The notes under the pieces were generated by a model. That model was not told where the DNA came from and did not search any database. It was given only the letters and a program-made list of their open reading frames with translations. Position numbers and translations under genes: made by a program. DNA of 64,000 bases from assembly GCA_033239525.1 (NCBI GenBank), contig BSYO01000004.1, forward strand, positions 17,832,037 through 17,896,036, given 5' to 3'. The stretch is from Nepenthes gracilis. Lineage: Eukaryota > Streptophyta > Magnoliopsida > Caryophyllales > Nepenthaceae. Positions 25,701 to 35,200 of the stretch are shown here, one piece after another (position 1 is the first letter of the stretch; every line of letters starts with the position of its first letter).

Positions 25701-28277
25701 AAATTGTGTGTGTGAGAGAGAGAGAGAGGAAGGTGAGTTACCTTTGTTGGCGATGGAGTAAATGACGGATGAAATGGTGAGTTTGTTCTCTGAGTTTCAT
25801 GACAATGTGAATGGAGGAGGGAAATGTGTGTGAGAGAGATAGGGGCTTAGGCATTTAACTGACTTCCTGTCTCAGAAATAGGAAGTCATTTTCCCTTATT
25901 TTAATGTTATTTTTCATTGACTAGGGGAAAAATATTTTCCCTTGACCATGTTTTAGGTGCGTCCAAACATTGGAAAATGAGGTGAATATTTTCCATAAAG
26001 CAAACAGAACCTAAGCAGCATTCACCGTGAAGTTTTTGCCAAGAAATGACATGGCTGGAGTTGGTTTCTGTAGATTTAATGTGCTGGTATGTTACTGAAA
26101 TGTTATGTCCAAGCATGGTTGGATGGAGACAAGGTCTTGGGGCAAGGCTGGGGATGGTGAGCCTCTCCTTCCCACCCTCATGGGGAATGGCCTTGCAGCT
26201 TTTCCTATACATGGTAGTTGAGAACTTACTGGTCGGCTCCATCAGGAACATGTTGATGTACATGTCCAATTTGAATTACTTATGGGTCATGCTGTAACCT
26301 TCAATAGTTATAATCCATCAGTTTGCTCGTAATACTGATTCCGTGACTTCTCCAATTTCTCTAAACAATTTATCTTTCCATATTATCTACCTTGAGCTTT
26401 TATGGCTTGTCCTTGCATAGTGAGATAAAGTTTGGTGTAGTTTCAGCTTATGGCTTATCTGCAAAGTCTGAAGGTGTGTTGCTTCTTCATCCATTGTCAG
26501 GTTAAGCATCTGCTGGAGATGCTTGTCAAAAAATGTGGTCTTGATGCTGTTAAGGCAGTAATGCCTGAAGAACACATGAGGCTCCTTACTCATATTCGCA
26601 AGGTGTTTGGAATTTACTTTACAATTCATATTCATGCTTCTATTAAAGCATGGCATATCCTCTGCATTTTCAGCAGCACACCTGAAAATTTTTATTTAAA
26701 TTAGATGAAGGAAAGAAGAGAGAAGAAGCTTGCTGCAAACTCTGATACTGGATCTTATCATTCAAAAGCATCTACATCAAGGTCTGTCTATGTATATCCT
26801 GTCCGCCCCCAAAGAAAAAAAAAAAGACGCCAACCCTACCCCACTCCACCCCAAAAAGAAATACACAGGCATATGCTGTAGGTGTCTGTCATTGTTTCCT
26901 ATGCCAACAAATTTGAATGTGGTTCTCTTCATCTGGTTTGTCTGCTGGATCACCCAGAATGCAAACTTCTGTTTTTCCATGGTATTATTTTTGACATATT
27001 TCTCTTTATAGGGAGGGAAGGTACATTTATAGCCAAGGGGATGAGGGAAAATCTAGTAGTGAGTGTTGATTTTATGAGTTAAGGACGTAGTATGCCATGT
27101 GGAAGAGAAAGTTAGTGGTATCACATGCACATATAAATTTCCTGGAATGGTTACTGACGTAAGGGAATCTTTTCAGGCTGAGCAAGTGGAATGATACAAA
27201 AGTATTTTCGGAATTCGATGATGAAACCAGTGATGCAGAGTACATGGATGTGGCAATGGTTTCTGGTCGACGTAGCTTGTCTTCACGGTTAAAATCCAAA
27301 GCATCTTCACTGAGGTTAGTGACTGACTGCATTTAAGCTTTTTATACATTTGTAGGATGCTGTATGCATTTCATTGTGTTACCCAGCCTGTGTTCTAACC
27401 TCAACAACAGGGCTGGATTCACTACTCATTATCCTAGCTATTTTTGTTGGAGAGATGGGGGTCAAAAACATGACTGTAGCTACTCCCTATGTGGACACAT
27501 TTCTGTCTTCTCGGGATTGATATAGATAGAGTTTGATTAAAATGTCTCCGGCCTTAGGGTTGTGTACTAACCAAAAAAAAAAAAAAACCATGCTTGATCA
27601 CTAGATGCGGTCTCCTAGGCTCCCCCTCCCTCAACTTTTGTGGAATGGTCAATGTATATATATACACACTACCTCTCAGGTCAAACAGAAGTGCGAGGTT
27701 GGCAAAATGCTTGCCAGAAGACTTGCTTGACCAATTAGGAGACGAACCACTTGATCTGCTTGATCAGCAGAAGACAAGGTCAGTTCTTCATTCAGCGGTG
27801 CATCGTAAATGGAAGCTAGATTCAGATGATGAAGCAGAGATGGACTCCCAAGGACGGGTCATCATCCGTGAAGAAGAAGGAAAGCCTAAGAGGGAAAAGA
27901 CTTTTGGCCATGAGTTGGATGATAAGAGTGAAGCAGGCAGTTATTTGTCCGCAAAGTCATCGAGAAATGCCCAGAAGCGCAGGAAAACGACAGAATCTGG
28001 GTGGGCGTACACAGGGAGTGAGTATGCTAGTAGGAAGGCCCAGGGAGATGTGAAAAGGAAGGGTAAGCTTGAGCCATATGCCTATTGGCCACTAGATCGC
28101 AAGTTGGTGAGCCGTAGGCCAGAGCATCGTGCTGCTGCAAGGAGGGGCATGGTGAGTGTGGTTAAGCTAACAAAGAAGCTTGAAGGCAGAAGTACCTCGG
28201 TCGCACTATCCAAGTTGAAGAAAAGTCAAAAGGGTGGCCAGAGAAGGCGGGTAACAATTTCCACCGTGGCCTGTTGA
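1748..28277 (+). CDS. RRP12: RRP12-like ribosome biogenesis protein (3' part, 14 exons)
   Basis: Exons: 1748-1957, 2033-2437, 11723-11895, 12084-12177, 12293-12349, 14626-14760, 14837-14908, 17011-17124, 17757-17918, 18035-18163, 26501-26602, 26705-26781, 27177-27314 and 27680-28277 (TGA stop). They sum to 2466 bp, 821 residues, with GT-AG borders and matching phases throughout. RRP12 is a HEAT-repeat nucleolar factor needed for rRNA processing and export of pre-ribosomal particles. The first two exons (ECIGSALGAMGPE, SLLPSFCNYPLDTAESF) fit the NUC173-type region. Middle exons carry helical repeats such as SAKRHRLDCLYYLIVHVSK and HMISAAVKGLARLAYEFSDL. The last exons are acidic and then very basic (AQKRRKTTE, KGGQRRR), as expected of a nuclear protein. 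The N-terminal part is outside the window. Introns 2, 5 and 10 are enlarged by transposons. The assignment rests on recalled similarity to plant RRP12 proteins, not on a search. Confidence 0.93.
3713..3830 (-). repeat. Putative 3' LTR fragment of the intron 2 copia element
   Basis: It matches 11276-11392 over about 110 bp with many changes. Shared blocks include CTACTCA.ATGTATAT and ATATCCTAAAGT.TATT. It lies directly after the decayed C-terminal pol end (read on the - strand), where a 3' LTR is expected. The distal end could not be found. Confidence 0.5.
5187..7127 (-). pseudogene. Decayed hAT transposase
   Basis: Three - strand pieces lie in order. At 7127-6882 is a BED-finger-like start (LWVYVTRY, then WQSNFC and SYTRIHTHLL). 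At 6790-6485 is the region following the finger (VEIAKMFYSTGLSFHLIRNP). At 5787-5575 and 5396-5187 is the C-terminal part (LNLVYNMWDTKIGKV, LYCIAHSLNPK), typical of the hAT dimerisation region. Stops and frameshifts separate the pieces, so it cannot make a working enzyme. Confidence 0.78.
7189..7211. repeat. (AT)n microsatellite
   Basis: An uninterrupted AT dinucleotide run inside the hAT element, close to the decayed transposase start. Confidence 0.9.
7363..7461. repeat. 33-bp AT-rich tandem repeat, three copies
   Basis: Three adjacent copies of about 33 bp each carry the palindromic core AGTACTGTA followed by TTATA. They start near 7363, 7396 and 7429 and differ at a few positions. They lie in the 5' non-coding part of the hAT element (relative to its transposase) and make the chance - strand reading frames rich in Tyr and Ile seen here. 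Confidence 0.75.
8060..8290. repeat. Subterminal GTGTCC/GTGTTxG repeats of the hAT element
   Basis: Close variants of GTGTCC, GTGTTG and GTGTTCGG recur many times over about 230 bp just inside the right end of the transposon. GACACG/GACACC copies in the opposite sense sit just inside the left end (about 4550-4580). Clustered short subterminal repeats are known hAT transposase-binding sites; that role is inferred here. Confidence 0.6.
9566..10563 (-). pseudogene. Copia gag knuckle, GAG-pre-integrase and integrase remnants
   Basis: On the - strand, 10563-10351 keeps most of a zinc knuckle (FYCSKVGHILTKC), with the first Cys replaced by Phe. At 10105-9890 is a GAG-pre-integrase motif (LHCRLGHPSLSRLKKL). 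At 9915-9697 is an integrase start (LVHSNIW, then VTFVDIFSR), in which the usual first catalytic Asp of the HSD motif is Asn. The three lie in different frames with stops between them. Confidence 0.75.
11276..11392 (-). repeat. Putative 5' LTR fragment of the intron 2 copia element
   Basis: This is the partner of 3713-3830, at the opposite end of the copia pieces. It includes a TATA-like run (CTATATATACATGTGAG on the - strand) where an LTR promoter would be. No clear primer-binding site follows, consistent with heavy decay. Confidence 0.5.
12386..12878 (+). repeat. 5' LTR of the intron 5 short LTR element
   Basis: A 493-bp terminal repeat, TG...CA, with T-rich U3, a TATA-like box and a CT-rich R/U5. 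LTRs at 40711-41127 and 42434-42869 are reverse-orientation relatives, sharing the GGACATCAT or AAACATCAT start and the GTCATATTTAGTTAG.AAATTATA block. Confidence 0.72.
12386..14310 (+). mobile_element. Short non-coding LTR retrotransposon in RRP12 intron 5
   Basis: The 5' LTR (12386-12878) begins TGCGGACATCAT and ends CTCTACA. It has TATA-like TTTCTTTATATAAGG at about 12590-12605 and is followed by TTTGATATCAGATATAGG, a variant of the initiator-Met primer-binding site. The internal part (about 12900-14100) has no retrotransposon domain. A second, 5'-truncated LTR copy (about 14117-14310) shares the pyrimidine-rich tail with CAAATTTGGTACTTCTCTC. The same family recurs at 40711-42869. The small size and lack of coding capacity resemble TRIM or small LARD elements. 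TTTGA precedes the 5' LTR, but no matching duplication is evident at the truncated 3' end. Confidence 0.7.
15047..15224 (+). repeat. 89-bp tandem duplication in RRP12 intron 7
   Basis: Two adjacent copies start at 15047 and 15136. Both begin TGGTCAGAAAAAG and contain AGTTCTATTGAA.GACCTAA and GATTGTAGAATTTTT. They differ at about a dozen positions, so the duplication is not recent. The rest of intron 7 (14909-17010) shows nothing else recognisable. Confidence 0.8.
19447..21542 (-). mobile_element. Solo LTR (about 2.1 kb) in RRP12 intron 10
   Basis: The ends are TGTCACATC on the + strand and TGTAAGGTAAGG read from the other side. The flanking 5-mers are CAAAT (19442-19446) and CAATT (21543-21547), a duplication with one mismatch. 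The internal layout (ACCCGTGGATG.TAGGT block at about 20335-20350, CT-rich tract at about 21075-21115, TATATA on the - strand at about 21167) parallels the two solo LTRs at 38500-44678, so it is a diverged member of that family. It has no coding capacity and no partner LTR. Confidence 0.68.
22960..23480 (-). pseudogene. Myb/SANT-like ORF1 remnant of the Harbinger element
   Basis: The - strand translation is broken by stops. In changing frames it keeps pieces resembling the Myb/SANT-like DNA-binding ORF1 of plant Harbinger elements, including a Gly-Trp-rich stretch (about 23300-23330) and a His-Pro-Thr-His-Glu-like block (about 23150-23165). In this superfamily ORF1 helps bring the transposase to DNA. 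Recognition is by pattern only. Confidence 0.5.
23490..23637. repeat. 74-bp tandem duplication inside the Harbinger element
   Basis: Two adjacent copies start at 23490 and 23564. Both begin GATTTATTCTTCGGCCTG and contain GGAGACATTGGTTTTCATTA. They differ at only a few positions, so the duplication is younger than the decay of the flanking genes. Confidence 0.85.
23890..24996 (-). pseudogene. Decayed PIF/Harbinger DDE transposase
   Basis: On the - strand, 24996-24754 holds the N-terminal helical part (FFKQLCDLL, then IREQMMIFFMIIGQNLRFR). Around 24600-24400 a frame with stops keeps the first catalytic block (CAIDGTRV) and the later GW/H block. At 24147-23890 is the C-terminal part (IERDFGTLKKHF, then DVVLANCIHHNQI), matching the DDE_Tnp_4 fold with its ERAFG and CCILHN signatures. 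Frameshifts and stops inactivate it. Confidence 0.82.
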
Positions 28278-31200
28278 AACCTTGATAGTCACGCCAGTTT
28301 TGTCTTTTTTGTCCATGTTACGGTCAAAGTAATAAATATGGTGCCCGGCAAAGAAAAGAAAAAGGTGCTGTGATTATGTGACTCGTTTAGGCGCTGCGCA
28401 TGGCGAGGTGATGTCATTTTCCCTATCATGGGAAGCCAATTTTTGGGCGACATTATTGTGGCCCCGTAAATTATTTCAGCTTGGCTTTCTTGTTTAGTTA
28501 AGATTTGTCTGATGCAAAAAATGGTAATGCCCAATTGATATGTGCCCTTTGCCATGGCGTATTGCAGCTACGTGATGTGCACTCATTTGGGTTCCTTGTT
28601 AATTGAATTTTAGTCTCCCTCACGTCCCGGTAATCTGGTTCAGAGTTTATGTAATTTTTTTTGTTTTGCAATTACTCGTAGGGTCTATTTGATTCGGGAT
28701 AAGGCAAAATGATGGTTTTCATTTCGCAAGAGGAAGGACATGTCAATGATTAACTTGGGCTCACGTAGTCAACAGGGCTACTTTGGACGTACGACATCGT
28801 TTCGATAGTAATATTTCATTCTAGCAGGAAATTCAATCACATGCATGCATGCACGCATGCGGTAAGTTATCGATTGGTGCCAATTCGCGGCTGTATTGGC
28901 ACCCTGCATGATGGGGTTTCGTTAATGCCAACGAAGGCCTCTTTGACATCTTGCGGGGCACGAGCATTTCAGGTTATTTTGTGGGTTTTTTTGTTTAGCA
29001 TATGGCCCTTCTTCTTGATTATGAGCATTTAGTTTATTATTTTTATTTGCCGGGCATGATATTGGCGCTCCCCCTAGTTTGACAAAAAAATTTGAAGTAA
29101 TCAATAATTATGAGAATAAATTTGTCGCAAAAGATTCAATACAAGTCACGTGAACTATACGTGATTTTCGGGCGTCATTCATCTCTTTTCTGATGAGATA
29201 AATCGCCCTCGAAAATCTGCTGACAAATTCAAATTCAACTAAAGTTGTGTGCAAGAAAATTCACTCCGTCTTAATGGTTTACGTGCTTATCTATCATCGG
29301 CAGATGTTTTTAATATAAATAAATACTCAAATAGCTAAATTAGCCTCCCAAAAGTTGTAGTCTGTGATTATTTAATAAAATTTACGAAGCACCCGTCTTG
29401 CATCTATTAGAATGTTAGAAATATGCGTGTAATATCTGTATTTTTGAATATTATTATCTGACTAAAGGTGTGATCTTGTTTGTAACATCCTATTTTCAAG
29501 GTTGATTTTCATCCTTTAATCTGGATTTGCATTTTTAGGAAGGTCAGTAATTTGACATTATTTATCTTATGACTAGCTTGGGAAAGAGAGGAGAAATGAC
29601 AAGTGAAAGGAGAAGAAAGAAGAGGCGAAAGTAACCATAGGAAAGTTGGTAAGTGGGAAATTGTCCAATTTTTTTAAAGGTGCTTCTTATCTACAATTCC
29701 TCCATCCACCCCTAACATATTTTGATCATATCAATAAATTTTTGGTACATTTTGGCATAATTCTTGGAAAATGGACTTAGGTGGTGTAGTAAGAAAATCA
29801 TGGCTAGATTTTATTTAATGCCGAATTTCAGAAGTACAACGATGAGTTAATAGTATAGCATGTGATGAAACTAATATTGCATGTGAGGAAATCGATGTGG
29901 CTCATTATTTTTTCTTTGCCTTGCGAGTAAATTTATTTCTTTGTGTCTTAATTTTATCTCTTAAATCTCTTGCTTTTTTTTCTTATAACAAGTGATAATG
30001 GTTTGTGCTTGGGATATTGTAGGAGTTATATTCACACGTGAGTGACTATAATGTATTACGATAACTATGCTATTGTTGTATGTAATGATGGACGTTGAAT
30101 AACTTGCAACCTTATTTTTGGAGATAAATTAGTAGAAAGAACGTTAAAATTAAAATTTGGCATATTAAGTTGATACTAGTCATGGATTTGATCATCGTGG
30201 AATTATCGTCAAAACCATATTAAAATGGGAGAGAGTGATAAATTATTTTATAATATATATGTTTCAGTTGGGATGATAATGATAGTATTATTGTCTGAAT
30301 GATGTCTTAGTATGAGTGGTGTTGGACACCGTGGGTAAGGGATTTGAAAGTTGAATATCACGAGTGCTACTTTAGGTATGGTGTATTTGGTCCATGGCAT
30401 GATAAAATAAGTGTTGCTTCTTTAAAATTTTAAGTTGGTTGTAAGTTTTTTTGGATGACACTTAAAAAAACCTATTAATGTGTTGGAGACATTGGAAATA
30501 TGTGAAGTTAGGTGTTCAGATAATTATTACATTTTTTTAAAAAATGTATAATATAATTATGATGATAATTATAATAATTATTATAATAAATGCTGAATCA
30601 AATATTGATTAAGTTACTTTTGAAGGCATAAGGCTAATAATGATGCTAAAGCGGAAATGTTTTGATGATGTTGTTATTAACTATGTTGTTGGGTTGGTAT
30701 CAATAGGTTACAATTTTTGTTGAATGGATAATTTGATTAATGTTAGGAATGATGATGATGTTATTTTGTTTGGTTAATGTTGATTAATCCTGTTATCATC
30801 ACATGGTTGATTGCTTTGAGGGTTGACATTATGATGTTAGTTGTCTAATTATAAACATTAATTGAATGGTCTGATTATATAAATCGTGACCAACAGTGAA
30901 TTAAAGCTTGTCTAAGTTGATATCATATAACTACTAGTTGTTATGCAATATTCTATAGGATAATTTCTATCCCCTTGATCAAATCTGCGAACTCAGGAGA
31001 TTAGCTTGGAAGGCATCTGAGTTTTAGAACGACGATAAAATTACTTTCCTCGTGAAATTTCATCACTTTGATCACCTCCTGTTGGGCTTTGTCATCCCTC
31101 TGGACACATTCCGTCATTGTTGGACTTTCATGCTTTGATCATCTCTTTAAACATGTGGCGGCTAATGAATATTGGCACCACCAAGGATGGAGAGGCCAAC

Positions 31201-32273
31201 GCCGCATCATGCAAACTCAGCATATCAGGCCAACTTGCATATTACATATCAGAAATCCAATTCCTGAATTTAGCCTGACGTAAAGGGGCACACCACCCCC
31301 CACAAGACAGACAATAAAATAAAATTTTGCTTAAAAAAAAAAAAATCACTTTAAGATCATAAACATGTGCTTTGCTCAAACATAATCATCATTTCTCAAA
31401 TTCCAATCTTGCAGAAACAGAAAAACACAAGCTAGTTCTCCTAAACTCCCTTAAAGTTTTCTTCTAAACCCTACTAATTTAAGGGGGAGCAAAAGGGAAT
31501 GTGAACACAAGTAAAAAGAGAGAGAAGAAATTCAAATTTGATATGATCTCTAGTAAGATGAGATGCGTAGCAATTCAGAAAGACAAAAGGGCCTAATTCT
31601 AGCAGGTAAGATTTAGGGCATGTCAATATCAACCACATTTAAAACACGGACCAACAGAAAAAAAAAAAAAAACGATAATAGACCCAGTAATTCAGATCCA
31701 GGCTAGACAAAGAACATCTCAAAATTAATTTTGATGACCACCAAACGAATGATCCATCACAACTTTTATTTTATCTTTTACATGGATGTGAAAGGAGGTA
31801 GCTCCTGTAATGATTGATTCGATACCCAATTTAACAACATCAGTTCACTCTTCTTACATTTCTCCATAAACCCCGGTGCGCCGTCATTTTGTGTTGGATA
31901 TCAGCTATCATATCCCTCACACTTGTAGCTTGGCCAAATCGCAGATGCTGAAGGTGATCTATGCCCAATAACTGGGAGATGTAGTCAGCCCATCCAGCAT
32001 ACTAGCACAACTGCACCCATTTACTTCCCATGACATTCTTTCTGCTTCATTTCAACTGCCATAATAGACAAAAATCTGATGATGCTTTCCAAATTCGCCC
32101 TCGGATACAAACAAATCCTTTTTTGAGTTATAAATAGCATTGGAAACTATAAATCGAGCAAACAGAAATAGCACTTGAGCATGGAGTAGTTGAAATTTCA
32201 AAGAAGAGAGAATATTTGCAAACCTGATGTGATCAACTCCGTAATGAAGTGAAGGTTGAAGAAGATGCATGAT
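28278..32273. other. Intergenic region between convergent RRP12 and KAS II
   Basis: About 4 kb lies between the two stop codons and should hold both 3' UTRs. No coding exon is recognisable. It contains CATGCATG-rich DNA at about 28840-28860, a strong hairpin at 29163-29217, a very AT-rich tract (about 29480-31000) starting with TGTAACATCC, which could be an old LTR but has no second end that I can find, and A-runs at 31333 and 31660. Confidence 0.6.
29163..29217. repeat. Inverted repeat (hairpin) in the intergenic region
   Basis: GATTTTCGGGCG (29163-29174) pairs with CGCCCTCGAAAATC (29204-29217), with two extra bases in one arm. The loop holds a second small pair, ATCTC with GAGAT. It could be the remnant of a foldback or MITE-like element or a 3'-end structure; no target duplication is apparent. 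Confidence 0.6.
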
Positions 32274-35200
32274 CTACTTGTAAGGGGCAAAAATGATTGA
32301 TGAGTTGTGACCACCGAACCCAAAAGAATTAGACAGAGCAGCCTTAATATTTAGCCTTTCTTTCTTTGACCCAACTAATACATTTGTGTCCTGGATTGAT
32401 TTCAGCAGTACATTAGCACCATGATATGGATCATACAATGGTCAGAATTCTGTACAAATGTCAATATCCTAAGTTATACTGCCCCTTGACCGCTGTACTT
32501 TATTATTCACTTTGAAACACACAAGATATTTTTTGTTCATTTTTTGATGTTTCCTTTTCTTTTGGCTCATTACTTGTGTCCTATTTTAATGTATCCACCT
32601 TATATAAGCAGAGAAATTTCTATGATCGAAATGGCATAGCAACTTCTAGGACTCACCAATTGGTAAATCCTTACACTGATTATCCTCCAGGAGTAATATC
32701 AACTGTCCATAGTTCTTTTTCTAATTCTAGTGCATATATCAAGTTATCAACAAAAAAAAAAAAAAAAAAAAGAGACAGATTTTAAAAAATACATACCACA
32801 CCTTCATCTGGGTTTTCAAGATTGATATTTGGATGAATCCACCCCGTCTGTATTGCCTAGTATGAGAACCAGTACACCATGCCAAGCAATAATCCAAATT
32901 AAACATAGTCAAATGTAAGTTGCTGCATCAAAGAAACTAGAATTGTGTTTCCACAAGTAATGGTAAAACAACAAATGGTTAGCATCCATTTTGCATCAAC
33001 GGAGAGGACAAGACACTACCTTGTCTAAATTAATTGTCAAAAACAGATGCAATGACTGCAACGTTGGGTATATTATACACACATGATGGCCATCCTGATG
33101 AAGCATCATTGCAGAGTTCGAGTTGGGCCCCTTGAGATTCCATACTCGTGAGGCAATTTCATAGTCATGAATAATAGGAATAATTCACCGGCAACATTTT
33201 CACCCAAGGGGCATAAAACTTATCAAGGTTCCTGTTATTGTTCCTCCAAAAAATATATGGAATGCACATCATTCCTATGATTCAATATGTCATCAAACTT
33301 CTCCACTAGAACATTATCTAAGAAAAAAATTTGGCCAAATTTGGGAACTATAAAATTTTTTATTTTTTCTGACACAGGTGCTACAATCAACCTCTTTTTT
33401 TTGGTAAGTAATGCTACAATCAACCTCAAAATATCCAAATAAACATAGTCCAGGTATTTTTATGCAATTCTATTACAAAACCAAGGTCATGCTAGAATTA
33501 GAAGCAAATCCAGTCAATAGAGGTCCTTGGAGGATGCAGTCACCAGTCTGATGGGTTTACATCATAGTTTTGCACCCTAGTACTCTTTAACTTTGTCAGA
33601 TTAATTATTACCTGTACAGTTGCAACAGCTTCCACAGCACCAGCTGCTCCTAGTAGATGACCAATCATTGATTTTGAAGAGTTCACTCTCAACTGTGTAG
33701 AAGAATACAATTAAAATTCCACATGGATGTCGAAGAAGATGCAGTTATTACTTAAAGGTAATGAGTTCATATCATCAATATAGCTGCTTTGCAACATGAT
33801 TTTACTTGTCCCAGACCCAGAAATACTGGAGCCTCGTGCATTGGATCACCATTTTATCAGTATCAAGGAAGATGCAGATGCATTTAAGGTACCTCGGGAT
33901 TATGGCCAAAACATCGAATTAGAGCTTGGTACTCTTTAAGGTCTCCAGTTGGTGTTGAAGTGGCATGTGCATTTATGTAATTGACATCTTCCCTGGATAC
34001 CCCAGCATCTGCTAAGGCTTTTTCCATGCACAGAATAATACCAACCCCTTTTCCAAAGACACAAGTAGAGAAAAATCAGTAAAAACTTTCTCACTCTACA
34101 AAATCATTGGATAATTTGTATAGATTCAAAACAATTTATGCTACATTGCAATATACATCAAAATCACAGTTTTCATAATAAATTTCCCATTATTGAGTCA
34201 TTTGGACTTTCCAGGACTGCAAGCCCAATCAATTTCCTGACAAGTGATCATGTACAAAGCCCAATGTTCCATTGTGAATTTCTACAGAACTTGTTTGGGC
34301 AGTTTCCGCAAGAATTTATTTGCAATACTAGGCATCACACAGAACAATCGGAGGTTAATAGGTCTCACACAGCATGCATTTCTACTGATTCAGAAGAATG
34401 ATGCACGCACAATCAGCATGCATAGGTGCCACATATGAAGTCGCTGCAATCACAAAATTGCAGCAGTTTCTTCGCTCTTACATTTTCAGTAAATTCATCA
34501 AGTTAGCTTCTAAAATCCACACTATGCAAGTCCAGAGCGTAGTTGTCACAATCTTTTAGTCTTCTTATTCCCAGCACTAAGTGCAGCCACCAAGTTGAAG
34601 CAGCAGTAAATCAGAAAAATTAGCCTTCCAGCATAACCATGTTGGGACTGCAAGCTTGAGGAAATACCAGGCCCTCTTTGTGCAGACTAATAATGAAAAC
34701 AACTAAACCCTCACCACACAATAATATTGAAAGACATTAGGACATATAACACTGAAAGTTTTACGTGAAAAACACCTTTAATGTGAAAGGAAAGACTACG
34801 GGACACTGGATCCAAATAATCTTTCCCTATATCAGTAACGGTTAAACTACACTTACTCTCACCTCACGGGTAAAATACAACAATCAACAATCACATTAGA
34901 AAAGGATTAAACCTCTCACTCCCACTCTGTGTTTCAGACTTGTTCCCATGTGCATTTGCCTGTTTCAACCTCACTTTTGCTTCTTTACATGGAAGCAAAG
35001 GCCATCTCTCTTTAAAAACAGATGCGACACCAGGCAAAGTACACTGCTAAAATAAATGTTCATAGCAGGTGTTCAGCACATGCTGATGAGTACCGAGAGC
35101 ATGCACAACTGCAGAGGCAAACAGCTGTAAATTAGTTGGGTCCTGCAAAATAAGTTCATTCCAGAAGTTATCCCCTTTCAGCATACCTTGTGCACTGGCA

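Larger units (their letters stand above)
22264..26011 (-). mobile_element. PIF/Harbinger DNA transposon in RRP12 intron 10
   Basis: The 3748-bp element is flanked by TAA at 22261-22263 and 26012-26014, the PIF/Harbinger target. The ends are imperfect inverted repeats: GGCTCCGTTTGTTT at the left and GGTTCTGTTTGCTT read from the right. Both ends also carry multiple GGAAAATA/TTTTCC blocks. The - strand holds decayed copies of the two genes typical of the superfamily, a DDE transposase and a Myb-like ORF1. It lies 489 bp before RRP12 exon 11. Confidence 0.88.

Noticed and set aside
27594..28277. Open frame starting at ATG 27594 as a separate gene
   Set aside because: It is the last RRP12 exon read back into the intron; the acceptor at 27678-27679 and the phase match place the true start of coding at 27680.
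31068..31345. Possible retrocopy ending in an A-run near 31333
   Set aside because: I recognise no gene in the upstream sequence and see no flanking duplication, so the A-run alone is not enough.
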